Shown: positions 50,215 through 63,090, numbered from the stretch's first letter. The stretch is 64,000 nucleotides of DNA from Zeugodacus cucurbitae (GCF_028554725.1 NC_071668.1:17277501-17341500), one strand, 5' to 3'. Notes: a model not told the origin generated them from the sequence alone. Numbers and translations: made by a program.

Positions 50215-52995
50215 AAAGGATGGCTTAGAATATGCGATTTCCACGACATTTATCCTATCGTACCGAAATTGAGCCGAATTGTATCCAGCTAATCACTGTT
50301 CTTTTGGCGATCTAAGCCCGTTTGGGTAGCTTGGTAGCCGCTAGTTGTTTATGGGGAACTTCAATTAGCAAAATATGCAGCTGATACTATTTCTATTTTC
50401 GATTTGACCTTCTACACATTTTCTGTAAAGAATTCTCTGCCCTAGTAATTTTGATTTATCTTTGTTTATAAATTCCAAATTTTCCACATTTTTCAACAAC
50501 TCACAAAATTCATGATTATTTACAAAAATTCTCTCATTTGCTCAAATATGTTCATTTTATCATAATAATTTGTGCAGTTGAACAATTCTTTGGAATTCCA
50601 CTTTACATTAGAACAACAACAACAACAGCAGTGCAAGCAACATGTGTGTACAAACACACCTGCATTATGTTTGTTGTTGTTGCACCAACGACAGCTGTAA
50701 ATTCAAAAGCAAAGCCATTGTACATATAGCTCGATGGACAAGCAGATCACAAGCAACAACAACAACAGCAGCATGTGTACCACCAGCAATGAGTACACAA
50801 GCCCGGTGGCTGCGACTCCAATATTTGTGCTGCTGCTGCGCATTATTACAGCGCGGCAGACGGTATAATCACAGTGGAAATCTCAGTGTAAAAACTAAGT
50901 TAAATGCTAACAATGTTGCCGCTGCCGCCGCCACTGCCCCGCAAAACTCAGCACTAGCAGGCAGTGGCTATTTGCCCAGTGCATGTGCACTATTTAAAGT
51001 GCGGAGTCTGTACAGAATAAGCGCTGAGGTAAAGGTATCGCTGGCGTTGGCAAACACGTTTCGGGACACCATACCAGCATGTATATATGTATGGCAACAA
51101 TAAAAGCAACAACGTATAAGAATATGTAGTACTTGTGTGGCTGTGCCCGCCAATGCACAGATGCTGTAGCCAGACGTCTGCTGACGCCTCTTGGCATTCA
51201 TTCATCCCTAGCTCATATATGCAAGTGAACGTTCGCATTATATGCCCTGTGTCCATTCTTGGTTTGTTGCTTTACTCGAAGTTCGACTTGGGTTTTTTGT
51301 TTTCCGAATATTTCTTTCTCATGACTTGTTGTGTTTTTATTACTTTTTTCTCATTAACATGAGCAGCAGCTGAGCCCAAAAATATGTGGCGCGTACATAT
51401 GTATGTTTGTCTGTCTGTTTGTATATAAAGTGATCTTGAAGTCTCAAGAATTCCATGCTCTGTGTGTAGCAGCAGTAAAAAGAAAAAATAAATAAAAATT
51501 TTTGTTCCCACTTCTTCGATCGCTTATGAAAATCCAAACTGACAGATGACAGTTTTTGTTATTGCTTTTATTTTTTCATTTTTATTTTTATTTCATTTTT
51601 TCTCAGGTTTTATGCAGTTGCATGCTTTATCGCCCCCTACCCATAGCTATAGTTTACCTTACTCATTTGCGTGTATGATCTCCCTCTCTTTCTCTCTCTC
51701 TCTCTCTCTCGCTCTCGTTCTTTAGAAATCGCTTCACTTTTTAGTTCCCCCGCACTTAACGCGCCTTTTCTTCCGTTTTCTCAGTCGTTTTTGATCTGCT
51801 TGAGATCGCGCTGATCCCTGCATTGTCCACACAACGGCAGTTGTTCTACGCTGTCATCTGATACTTTGGGGAACTATGCATTTACTTAGAGGTATTTTGT
51901 AGTGTACTTAGCAACGTGCGTACATTGCTCGATATAGGGTGATAAAAGTATAAATATTTTTTTATTATTATTTTTAGGGCGCACGCGTACCTAAGTAGAA
52001 GCAATAGAAAAAGGAAGCCTGTTTCTTTGCTGCTTCATATTTCCTCATGCACTTCCTTCCCATCTCGTATTTTAGGCAAGTGGCACACAATTATCTTTCT
52101 TTTTTTATTATAGTCTTCTGAAGTGTCTCATTGCGTTGCCTTATTGATCAGTGATCATATCTTATTTCCGTGTGTTGCTTTAGCTAAGGGTGTTTTGTAG
52201 TTTTCGAAATTTTTGTTGAGGAATTTCTGCTTGAATTTCTTATATTATTCTCATACATACATATAACTAATGCTGTAAGAAATTCTTGAATGGGAAATTA
52301 TTCTAAATTCGGAAAATTAGAAAAAAACGCTTCGCTAACGAACTCGATTTCGCTAATTGGACGTCGTAAAGTACCGTTTTATAGTTCTATCACATAATAG
52401 AAGTTCGCCTCGTCGAATGTTCGTTTGTTTTGTGACAGCATCCCATATTCATCGAATGAAATTTCCTTCTTCCAAACCTCTTTGTTTTTGATTTCTTTAC
52501 TTATACCAACAAATATATGTTATATAGGTGTTATAGATACATCCGTTATAGAAATATTGTACAATCAAGTTTTGAATAGTCTCAGTATTTTTTTACGAAA
52601 AAGCCTCCGAAAAATAGCAATTATACATATCTTTCTTATGTCAAGAATTTCAATTCACACTCTGAAAACAACAACAAACTGTGATTTTGTTGAGAGCAAT
52701 CATTGACTGCTGTCAATGAGTCGGACGTATTTTCCCATGCATTCTTTCGGCCCCTGTCCGTTTCGAGTCATAGCTGAGCAATCTCACGGTTACAAGCACT
52801 AATCGATATACATATGTATATTTTCGTTAAAAACGGATGTTGTGCAATTTCATTAGTTTTGTGTGAGATATTTGAGGTTCTGTATTCTAGTTTAATTAAT
52901 TTCTTAAGTGTGGTGAATTTCTTTTAAAACTGGCGCTTTCGTTTGGTGTTCCATATGTTCATAAAATAATTTATTTTATAAATGTTTTTTAGACC
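50215..52995. other. Probable intron sequence; CAA/GTT-rich part and a CT microsatellite
   Basis: A less AT-rich part (50,600-51,200) with CAA, GTT and GCC triplet runs holds a 153-codon ORF that looks like low-complexity sequence. A CT dinucleotide run sits at about 51,681-51,712. No exon is supported. Confidence 0.35.
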
Positions 52996-52999
52996 GATA

Positions 53000-53485
53000 G
53001 AGACAGCAAACGTCGTCATATTACCGTTCTTTTGACATTTCTCTTCAGTAAGGTTTGCCATTTGATCATTGAAAGATATACGATCCAATAACGAGTTGAA
53101 ATTATTAAAATTTATTACCGAAATTCGTAGTCAGTCGTGTCAATTTTAAGAGCGCTACGTCCTATAGCAAATATTATATATTGGCTTCGTCAATAAGTGA
53201 AATATGCGTTGTTGGTCAGGCAGCAATCCACACGTACTCCATGAGTCACCATTGCTTCCCAAAAAAATTAGGTGTTTGGTGCGGGTTTATGGGCCGGCAG
53301 CGTCATTGGGCCGTACTTCTTCCGTGATGATCAAGACCAGCACGTTACTGTGGATGAGAATCGCTAACGCTCAATGATAACGGAATATTTTTAGCCCGAA
53401 TTGGATGATATGACAAAAGAAATTGAGTTCCATACATAACGGCATCGAATGTGCTTTCACAGGAATAAAGATTTAATTCAATTTG
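53000..53485 (+). pseudogene. Relic of a DD41D mariner, same family as the 14-kb copy
   Basis: The left part matches 14,130-14,250 (AGTAAGGTTTG(C/G)CATT; TTACCGAAATTCG) and the right part matches 14,999 onward (GAGTTCCATACATAA). Between them only a scrap of transposase is left (GVWCG-like, then DENR with a stop and MITEYF), so most of the gene is deleted. Confidence 0.6.
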
Positions 53486-54880
53486 TGCTAAAATAAAAAT
53501 AAAAAAATATTTAAAATATATTTTCCAATCAATGTTTCCACCAAACTGAAGATCACTTGTCATTTGGCATTTTTTTTTTTGAAATTTCTACTCTTGTGAA
53601 ATTCATACAACACATCTTAGAGCTGTTGCTCTGTGATGAAATTTTTGTCTAACTTGCGGAAATCGCTTAATTTATACGCTGACTAATGCCTGTACTAACG
53701 CCTAACGATCGTCTTCAATTAAACCATATTTAAGCGCGCGATATCATTGCTAGATTGCCAACCAGCTAGCCACCACTTCCACATATAGCAAATCCTCCGC
53801 ATGCTGACTTGTTGAACTCTTCGTCACTTACATTTTTTTGTAGCTTAGTTTTTTCTCTAATAAGTCTACTAGTCTTTCCATGCCTTGTACAATTATTTCG
53901 GTCTGTTGTGCAATTATTCAATTGATCCTAATGACAAAATGTGCAAAATTTACATTTGAACTAAGCTAAAGTGTGTGAGAAATTTATGTGCACACAGTAG
54001 TGATTTATTAAAAGTATCAACTGGAACGCTCTATTCTTATTCTTACATATGTATATTTGTAATATTTTCTATGCTTAACACACTTTGCCAGCCAGTTACA
54101 AGCGGTTCAAAGCTGTTACAACTGGCGCAAAAATTTTCATGAATGATCGCCAGAGCGCTGTTTGATATTTGCTCTAATATTTACATATAGTCTAGTTTAA
54201 TTCATATTCCCTCAAGAACTGCCCACATCCATATGACATCTGCTAGTCAGTTCCTAACCCACTTGAATTTTCACTCTTTGCGAAAAAAGTAATAACAACA
54301 CTTGCTGTAACTACTCGTTCTATCGTCAATTGTTCGCTTTAAATTAGTTCATTCATAAGCAAATGTCGCTTTCAAATTTCGCACACAATTAGTCTGTTTA
54401 GTGTAGTGTCCATCTACTAAAACCAACTGTTAACTTAATTGAATGTGATTGCTGCGATGATTCATTGAGTGTTTGTTTAACGACTATCGGAAATGTTTGA
54501 TTTTCTTTAGTGTGAAGTGAGTACTATGAGTTGAATGTGTGCTTCAGAAGATGTTTTCGCTATGGATTATAATAAGAAAATGAAAAGAAAATCTTTGAAT
54601 TTTGAGGCATATCATTGTACCATTCGAAACTCGAGACTTCCTCGAGATCCTTTCTGCGGTCGATTATCTAAAAAGTAAAAAATGTCAAATTTTGTGGAAA
54701 TAAAAACCGGTTTTAAGGGCTGCTTTGAAGTAAACAATTTCCAAAAATCTCTCCCAACATACCTAACTTAATAAATCGAGTTAAAATCTAATTTAAACAA
54801 GCTTAAAGTATACTTTGTCGAAAATTCCCAATATATCTCGATTCTCAGTGCCAATATTCACATTGTAAATCATAGCAAGC
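53486..54880. other. Probable intron sequence; nothing recognised
   Basis: AT-rich sequence with no ORF over about 70 codons and no element I can name. Confidence 0.3.
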
Positions 54881-54889
54881 CTGAACTAG

Positions 54890-55590
54890 GAAGCGCCTCT
54901 GCCATCGATGGGAGGAACTTGTCTTCATCCTGCGGACAGCGTAAAATACCTAGTTAGTTCCAACCCAAGTTTCTTAAAAAGACTTCATTCGCATAGGTAG
55001 TTGGCGCGCTTCAGACTACACCGACTTTTGACACTGAATTCGTAAGTGCATATAGTAACCGTGGGCATAGCCGGAAGGTGTATGGCCGCGAAAATTGTTA
55101 TCTGGGCACTCTAGTATTCTCACGCTCTTCGATTTCATTCCAAGGCTATTGGAATCAGCATGTCGCCGAACCTAGTCCTGGCGGTCTTTTACTATCCTCT
55201 TGCAATTTACTTTTGAATGGATGGGCCTCGACTGAACGGAGCAAGCGCTGGATAGTTACTAGAACTTATTCTGTCGCAAGATCATTCTGGCGCAAGGTAA
55301 ATCGCGAGAGGTCTAGGGAACTTAGTTAGTACTTAGCACTTAAACAGGGTTAGATCGTCGAAGGTGCAGCCCTTGGCTGGATAAAATCCGGTAACGTAGT
55401 ACCGACTGCTTTGGGAATCGGGGTAATGAACTCTTCGCCCTCTGTAGATCAATCTTTCCCCAGTCATAGAGGTTCTAACTGGCTATTGTCCCATCGGGAT
55501 TCTCGCGGTAAATCGAATTTTACTAGCTAGCTGCTTGGAGAAGGATGAGATAGAATCTTTCCAATATTTCTTAAGGGGCTATGTGGACTT
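54890..55590 (+). pseudogene. LINE ORF2 C-terminal (RNase H region) fragment
   Basis: The frame from 55,078 reads an RNase H-region tail: LLLSSCNLLLNGWASTERSK, RWIVTRTYSVARSFW and RKVNRERSRELS. After a break, pieces LTGYCPIGI-like and LLASCLEKDEIESFQYFL-like (in separate frames) follow, as in Jockey/LOA-type LINEs. Several stops and frameshifts. 5' and 3' limits are uncertain. Confidence 0.55.
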
Positions 55591-56132
55591 CGTCCAGGAA
55601 AAAACGGTATATTTTCAATTATTTTATTTTATATATAAAAATAAATAAAAAACCCTTTGAAACCCACGTAACGCCTTCAAGGGTCTGCAAACTCAGCTAC
55701 AGATTTTTAACTTGTTTTCTTCAATTCAGTTTACGCTTCTTTATTACATTAATTATATAAACCGTTTGAGAATTATAAATCGACAAAATATATTATTTAA
55801 TTTACGTGTTATTGCATTCATAAGGCTAATATTACAATAATATTGCTTTAAAGTAAAATTTAATTGACTTGAAGTCCAGACTTGTTAGCGAAGCTAGTAT
55901 TCTATTTAATTATAATGTTATTCTCTCTGATATAACTTGTTCAATATATTGATCATTCCCAAACTATTTAAAAACCTGTTAAATTTACAGTGATTACAAC
56001 TGCTACAGGGTGTGCCATTTGCATATTAATTTTACTAGCAATTAAAATTGCTTATTAAATAGCAGCAAATGACTTAACTATTAAAATTACAAAATATGCT
56101 AATAAAAACTGGTATTTTCAAACACTTTGTAC
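55591..56132. other. Probable intron sequence; nothing recognised
   Basis: AT-rich spacer between the LINE fragment and the mariner copy. No ORF or element. Confidence 0.35.
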
Positions 56133-56134
56133 TA

Positions 56135-57381
56135 AAGGGTGATTTTTTAAGAGCTTGATAACTTTTTAAAAAAAAAAAACGCATAAAATTTGAAGATAAT
56201 TTCATTTAAATGTTGACCGCGGCTGCGTCTTAGGTGGTCCATTCGGAAAGTCCAATTTTGGGCAACTTTTTCGAGCATTTCGGCCGGAATAGCCCGAATT
56301 TCTTCGGAAATGTTGTCTTCCAAAGCTGGAATAGTTGCTGGCTTATTTCTGTAGACTTTAGACTTGACTTAGCCCCACAAAAAATAGTCTAAAGGCGTTA
56401 AATCGCATGATCTTGGTGGCCAACTTACGGGTCCATTTCTTGAGATGAATTGTTCTCCGAAGTTTTCCCTCAAAATGGCCATAGAATCGCGAGCTGTGTG
56501 GCATGTAGCGCCATCTTGTTGAAACCACATGTCAACCAAGTTCAGTTCTTCCATTTTTGGCAACAAAAAGTTTGTTAGCATCGAACGATAGCGATCGCCA
56601 TTCACCGTAACGTTGCGTCCAACAGCATCTTTGAAAAAATACGGTCCAATGATTCCACCAGCGTACAAACCACACCAAACAGTGCATTTTTCGGGATGCA
56701 TGGGCAGTTCTTGAACGGCTTCTGGTTGCTCTTCACCCCAAATGCGGCAATTTTGCTTATTTACGTAGCCATTCAACCAGAAATGAGCCTCATCGCTGAA
56801 CAAAATTTGTCGATAAAAAAGCGGATTTTCTGCCAACTTTTCTAGGGCCCATTCACTGAAAATTCGACGTTGTGGCAGATCGTTCGGCTTCAGTTCTTGC
56901 ACGAGCTGTATTTTATACGGTTTTACACCAAGATCTTTGCGTAAAATCTTCCATGTGGTCGAATAACACAAACCCAATTGCTGCGAACGGCGACGAATCG
57001 ACATTTCACGGTCTTCAGCCACACTCTCAGAAACAGACGCAATATTCTCTTCTGTACGCACTGTACGCATTCGTGTGGTTGGTTTAATGTCCAATAAAGT
57101 AAACTGAGTGCGAAACTTGGTCACAATCGCATTAATTGTTTGCTCACTTGGTCGATTATGTAGACCATAAATCGGACGTAAAGCGCGAAACACATTTCGA
57201 ACCGAACACTGATTTTGGTAATAAAATTCAATGATTTGCAAGCGTTGCTCGTTAGTAAGTCTATTCATGATGAAATGTCAAAGCATACTGAGCATCTTTG
57301 TCTTTGACACCATGTCTGAAATCCCACGTGATCTGTCAAATACTAATGCATGAAAATCCTAACCTCAAAAAAATCACCCGT
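56135..57381 (-). mobile_element. DD41D (rosa-type) mariner element, near complete, copy 2
   Basis: 1247 bp with inverted A(A/C)GGGTGATTTTTT ends and flanking TA (56133-56134, 57382-57383). It has the whole 5' coding half missing from copy 1 but lacks about 57 bp near its 3' end, covering the normal stop codon. Confidence 0.93.
56369..57268 (-). pseudogene. DD41D transposase, copy 2, one nonsense mutation
   Basis: The 299-codon ORF starts MNRLTNEQRLQIIEFYYQNQ (helix-turn-helix, DUF4817-like), has a second helix-turn-helix near 85-112, and the catalytic aspartates 159 (FSDEAHFW), 252 (WFQQDGATCHTA) and 294 (LTPLDYFLWG), 41 residues between the last two. Residue 300, tyrosine in copy 1, is a TAA stop. 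The rest of the C-terminus follows in frame to about 56,190 and then runs into the deletion. All catalytic residues lie before the stop, so a truncated protein is conceivable. Mariner transposases of about 345 residues are usual. Strand is opposite to the probable host intron. Confidence 0.92.
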
Positions 57382-57383
57382 TA

Positions 57384-58690
57384 TTACTACTCCGTCGAAT
57401 ACGAATATTTTGTGTGGCTTGCGACAGCAGTCACTTAATCATCAACAACAACACTGACGAATGTAGCAACGTCTCTATGACTACAACCATGATAGAGCAG
57501 TTAAAATATTTTAGTATCACTTAACCGTTACATTTTAACACATTTAATGGCTAATAACATTTGAAATGCTGAAGAAGATGTGAAAGCAGCAGAAGACGAA
57601 ATGCGAAAAAATTGTGTAGGAGACCCAATAGAATTTTTTTATTTGTTATTTTTATAAAATTAGCTAAGTAACAGAAATAAAAAAAAAATATTTCTAAAAA
57701 AAGTTTGTTTTTATAGCTGAGAGAGTCTTTAATAAAAAATGAAAACAATAAAAAGCAACAACAATATGCGAAACGTAACAAAATTGTCAGCGCCATGAAT
57801 GGGCAAACAAGAAACCATTTAGTCATTAGTCAACAAAACAGCGCTAATAAATATTGGTAAGCAGTCAGGGCTCAATCTTCTATGTATATTGTGTTGAGCG
57901 AGCAGTCGCGCTTTCAAGCGTGTGCGGAGATTTTGACTACCGACTGTCAACAAGCCGCAAAACGCGGATCGAACAGCAGCCGGCAAACACGCAAAATACA
58001 AATATGTAAATATGTACTCAAATGTAGTCACTAACAACAGCCTGACAAATTGACAGACACTTTTTTCGCTTGAGACAGCTTGTAGGTTGGTAGCTAGAGT
58101 CGATTGTGGGACGTGAAGAAACTGACTGACACACTGTCACAAAACTTTTTACGCTCGAGTAGCTAAGCGCAGTGCAAGCTGATTTACTAAATTTGTCTAA
58201 GCTCTACTTGCTTGTAGATTCATTTTTGCATATACCGCTACTTTGGCGACGCCTGCAGCGCCAATGACGTAAGTTCCATTGCTGCAGTGACATGAGTTGG
58301 AGGCTTAGTTCTGCGCGGCTGTGTATCCTGCTTGTGTTTCTTCGATATTTTTTGCGCAAAAGAAACTTTTCCTTAGTGGGTTGTCAGTCAATGGCCAAGC
58401 GGTCTACACGCATAAGCGCTTAAATGTGTATCTGTGTATCTGTGTGGAGACTTAAATTGTAATTCAAGTTTACGGTGTCGGTAAAAACCTGATTTCCTAT
58501 ACGCCAGCAGCCTTCAATGCCACCGTCGTGGGTACTTACTCACCTATTTACGTGTCTTTACAAGCGAATCATAAGCGTATTAATAGTGTAAACATGTGTT
58601 TGTATGTATGTATAGTGCTGAGTTGCGGTTGAATTTCGTATTTAGCTGAAATTTTCATTCATAAAATCGGAGCTGTCAGCAAGTTTATAA
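57384..58690. other. Probable intron sequence, less AT-rich; nothing recognised
   Basis: More balanced base composition than the flanks from about 57,840 to 58,640, with GCGC and CAGC words. No coding frame; possible regulatory sequence. Confidence 0.3.
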
Positions 58691-60120
58691 ATTGTGAAAT
58701 AAAAAAAAAAATATTTTTTCTTCTTATTTTGTTTTTACGTTTATTACACGTTTTGTTAACTGTAATTTTTTTTCAAAACTAAATTTTTTATATTTTTATT
58801 TTTCAAAATTAAATTTTTATTTTTTTTTTCAAAATTCAGAATATTTTAATTTTGATTCTTTTCTATTTCCTCTCTATTGATTACTCATTTTGCTAACAAA
58901 TTTATTACTGTTACCGTTCAAAAATCTGAATCTTGTTTGTTTTTTTTTAATTTTTGTTTATTGGTCCAGTTTATTTATATACATTTATTTATTTATATAC
59001 ATTTACATTCATTATTATTTTTAGAATTGAATTTTATTTTATTTAATTTTTTTTTCTCTATTTAAGGTAAAATCCATTACCGTTATCATCAAAAAAGCTT
59101 GCTTTACATATTATTTTTTAATTAAAAATCGTATATAAATTTATTTACAAATATTTTTGAATATTTTTTTATTAATTTTTTTATTTATTATTATTTTTTA
59201 TTTAATTTTTTATTCTTTTATATTTTTAATGTTTTTTCAATATTTTTTTAAATCAATTTGTTTTAATTTTTTTTTCATTTGGCAATTTTTTAAATTGTAA
59301 AAATATTCAAATTGGTTTTGTTTAATTTTTAATATTATCTTAATTCTATTCCATTTCGTGTTATAATTTCTTTTGTTTTTTACTATTTTTTTTTTCAAAA
59401 TGCTCTGTTTCATTAAATTACATTTTTTATGTATTATTATTTTATATTTATTTATACTTAGTTAATTTTTTATGCTTAATTAAATAATTACTCGTATATT
59501 TTTCCATTTTTTACAATTTAATTTCTTTAAAATATATTTTTCAATATTCTTAATATTAAAATATTTGATTTATTCCATTTTAAATTTTTTTAAGATTAGT
59601 TAATTTTTTTTTTAATATTTTAAAAATGTATACTTTTTTTACTTTTTAAATATAATTTACTTTTTTTAATTTTATTTACTTTTTTATATTTAATTTACTT
59701 TTTTTAATTAAATTTATTTTTTATTTAAGTTTATTTATTTAATTAAATTATTTTAATTTAGTTTTTTAATATTTTTAAATGTATAATTTTTTTACTTTTT
59801 AAATTTAATTCACTTTTTTTCATTTTATTTATTTTTTATTTAATTAAATTAATTAAATTTAGTTTTTTTTAATTTTTTTATATTTATATAAATATTTTTT
59901 ATTTTATTGTAATTTTTTATATATTTTTTATAATCTTTTTTTATTTTTTTTTTATATTTTTTTTTTATTATTTTTTTTATTTTAATATTTTTAAAATATT
60001 TATTTGGTTTTTTATATATTTTTTAAATTTTTTTACATTTTTCTTTCAAATTTTTCCCAATCTTTTAATTTTTCAATTTTTCCAAATTTTATTCTTACTT
60101 TTTTTTCTTCCAATTTTAAC
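58690..60120 (+). repeat. T-rich low-complexity block of about 1.4 kb
   Basis: The plus strand is almost only T with some A; C and G are rare except near 58,850-59,100. It includes an imperfect tandem duplication of about 153 bp (ATGTATA(C/A)TTTTTTTAC words at 59,626 and 59,779). Confidence 0.9.
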
Positions 60121-60950
60121 GTAAAATTTGTGGTGGGCTGCTGTGTCTACTTGCTTAGCACTGCGACTTTTATGGTCAACACACTTCCCGTACAAGAAGT
60201 TTCTGTGTACCAAACTTATGGCTAGCTGTTTTACCGTTTTTTGTCTGTCTCTGCCCGCTACCCCTCCGTACGGCTCATGGCAGATCATTTTTAGTAGCTA
60301 TTTTGGCCGAATTCGCGTACATTGTTGACATGTTGATCGATTTATTGAGTCATTGATGGCGTTGTTGTTGGTGTTGGTGGTGGCCAATGTCGGGGCGGCA
60401 AGACTAGTTCAGCACCGCCACTTATGATTGTACAAACAATGCCAACAATATGATGTTTGATTTTGTTTGTTTGCTTTCAGCTACTTTTCTAGCGCGCATA
60501 AATATCCGCCGGCGCATGTTTTTATGTGTGTGTGTGTATCTGTGAGTTCTCTTAGTTTTGTGTGGGTGTTTGTTTCGCTTTGCTAAGTGAAAAATCGCAT
60601 TTCGCATTTCGCAGGCGCTAATGACTAATTAGCCGGTAACAAGTTTTTACTTGAAATTATTTCACTTTTGCTGAGTTCACATTTCTATTTTTCTCTGCTT
60701 AGCATATTATTTACCGTTATTTATATATGTGTGTGTGGTTGTGTATTTTATTTCTCTACAAATTGTCGTATGTGCTGACCATCATTTGTGGGGGCAGGCA
60801 CCTTCGCTGCCAATATGCACTCGTCAAGCAAAAATTCAATGTGAAATTAGTTGAGTTGCAAGTTAGTTGAAATAATGGGCGAAACATTGAAAAGCTATTA
60901 AGTGCATATTTGATTAGTTCAATGGTAAACGGTGTGTTGTGTTCAATGTA
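60121..60950. other. Ordinary-composition island between the T-rich and A-rich blocks
   Basis: About 830 bp with normal base composition, a GTTGTTGGTGTTGGTGGTGG stretch near 60,362 and a GT run near 60,528. ORFs are under 75 codons and unrecognised. Confidence 0.5.
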
Positions 60951-61910
60951 TAGTACAAGAAAAAAATATTTTTGTTTGTTGAAAGTGTTTAATTTTTAAT
61001 AATTATTTTTAAAAAATTAAAAAATATATATATAAAAAAATTCAAAATTAAAAAAATAATAAAAAGATAAAAAATTTGATTAGATAATATAAAAAATATA
61101 AAATAAACAAATAAAATAAAAAATAAATAATGATTATTATTAATAATGAAACAAAAAATAATATAAAGAATGAATAAAATAAAAAATTATAAAAAAATTA
61201 AAATAAAAAAGATAAATAAAAATATATAATATAAAAAAAATAAAATAAAAAAATAATGTAAAATATAAAAAAATATATATTTTTGTTATAGAGCGTGTTC
61301 AATTTGTAATAATTATTAAAAAAATAATAAAAATAAATTTTTTATTAAAAAATATATATAAAATATAGAATAAAATAAATAAATAAATAAAAAAATGATT
61401 ACTAAAAAAAAATATAAAATAATTTAAAAATTATTAATAATAAAAGAAAAAGTAATATAAAGAATGAATAAAATAAGAAATTAAATGAAAAAAAAAAATT
61501 AAGTAAGTAATTATAAATAAAAATTTTTAAATAAAAAGATAAATAAAAATATATAATATAAAAAATAAAAAAATATATATAATATAAAAAAGTTTAAAAT
61601 AAAAAAAATATAAAATAAAAAAATATAAGAAAAATATAAAAATATAGAAAAAAAATATAAAAATATATAAGAAAATTATATAATATAAAAAAGAAAAGAA
61701 AATAAAAAATTAAAAAAATACAGAAAAATTATAAAATAAAAACTAGTAAAAAAATATAAATAAGAAAAATTAGAATTAAAAAAATAACAAAACATTTAAA
61801 AACTAAAATTAAAATTAGAAATTACAAATAAAAATAAAATAAAATAAAACAATAACAACTATATTAAAGCTGAAAAATTAAACTGAAATTAAAATTAAAA
61901 TTTAAAATTT
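60951..61910 (+). repeat. A-rich low-complexity block of about 1 kb with a tandem duplication of about 300 bp
   Basis: The plus strand is almost only A with some T. Landmarks GTGTT(T/C)AATTT (60,985 and 61,295) and ATATAAAGAATGAATAAAAT (61,161 and 61,455) recur in order with offsets of 310 and 294 bp, so the block contains two diverged units. Confidence 0.9.
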
Positions 61911-63085
61911 ATTTCTACCAAACGCGTTATCACCTCGTTCTCCCATTCCATATTCCATACATTTACGTGCTCTCACACATGCATATGTATGCATTTTCCT
62001 AGATAGTACTTCAATTTCATATAGTACTCCCATCATAACAAGCTGCCGTGGTTTACTTGAATATGCCGCAGAACTTCTTCAGCTCTTTCAAAGTTGTTCT
62101 GTCTTGTTATTATTATTATTTTTTTAATTTTCGCTGCTTATTTGTAATTGCATTTCTTTTACCTTGCTACTTTTCGCTGCACAAGAATTCTTCAACAAAA
62201 GTTTACTCCAGCGGAACTTGTGGTGTTATTTTTAGTTTTAAACTTTATCGTCGCTATTGTGTTATTTGTTGTTGCTGCTTGGCCATTACTTTTGTAAATA
62301 TGTAGATAAATTCCTTCCTTTCTTTTACTTTTATGTGTTGCCCTATTGCAGCGCTCCAAAGTGCCTATTCGCTCGCCAGTCTGGCTGTCTTCAATGCATA
62401 CCGCCCCAACAACTGCAGTTGTTGTTATTGTTTTTATTTTTGTTGTTCTCGTCAGCTTGCTAACACCTTTCTCATGCATTTAATGTTTTTGTTGTGTTTT
62501 ATAGAAATTTATATATTTCGTTTTTATTTTGTTTTTGTACTTTATTAATGCGCACATATGCATGTCTGGTGTTGTTGTGGTTGTGTTTAGACTTGTACTT
62601 ATTTAAGTGCTTTGAGGGAGGGGGAGTGTGTGTGTGACGTACTACCTACCTACTATATGGGGTGGGTACCCAGCAAATAAATTACTTGATTTGCCGTTGG
62701 CGTAGCCGCATTTGTTTATTAATTATATGCGTCGGTCTTGGCAATTTACTTAAAACATTTACTGAATTAAAATCGAAAATGCTGCAAAAATAAAATTGAA
62801 AACGAGTACTATACAGCTATGTATACTAACTAGTCTAGAATAAAAATGAAATAAACTAAAATAATTTTCTTATTTCAACTGATGTGCGGTTTCAATCAAT
62901 ATGTATTTGTCTGGATTATTTATAATTTTTCGAAATTTTTCAAATATTCAAGTACAGCTGCACCGAGCAAGTGCTTTACTTTTGTGGATTTATTTTTGTA
63001 GATTTATTTATTGAAATTCTATTGCAGATGTGTTAAATGTAATATATTATTTAATAAATTATAATTTTTTGTTTAGTAAATTGGG
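61911..63085. other. Probable intron sequence; nothing recognised
   Basis: Ordinary to AT-rich sequence. A GTGTGTGTG run at about 62,626. Overlapping ORFs on both strands at 62,192-62,548 are CAA/GTT triplet sequence and not convincing genes. Confidence 0.3.
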
Positions 63086-63090
63086 TTTAA

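Noticed and set aside
50642..51103. 153-codon plus ORF rich in Ala, Cys and Thr
   Set aside because: It coincides with CAA, GTT and GCC triplet runs, has no known domain, and no splice context supports an exon.
51681..51720. CT dinucleotide run considered as a GAGA-factor site cluster
   Set aside because: A simple CT repeat is enough to explain it; nothing around it marks an enhancer or promoter.
58877..60225. Phe/Ile-rich ORFs in the T-rich block
   Set aside because: Any frame of T-rich DNA gives such strings; not genes.
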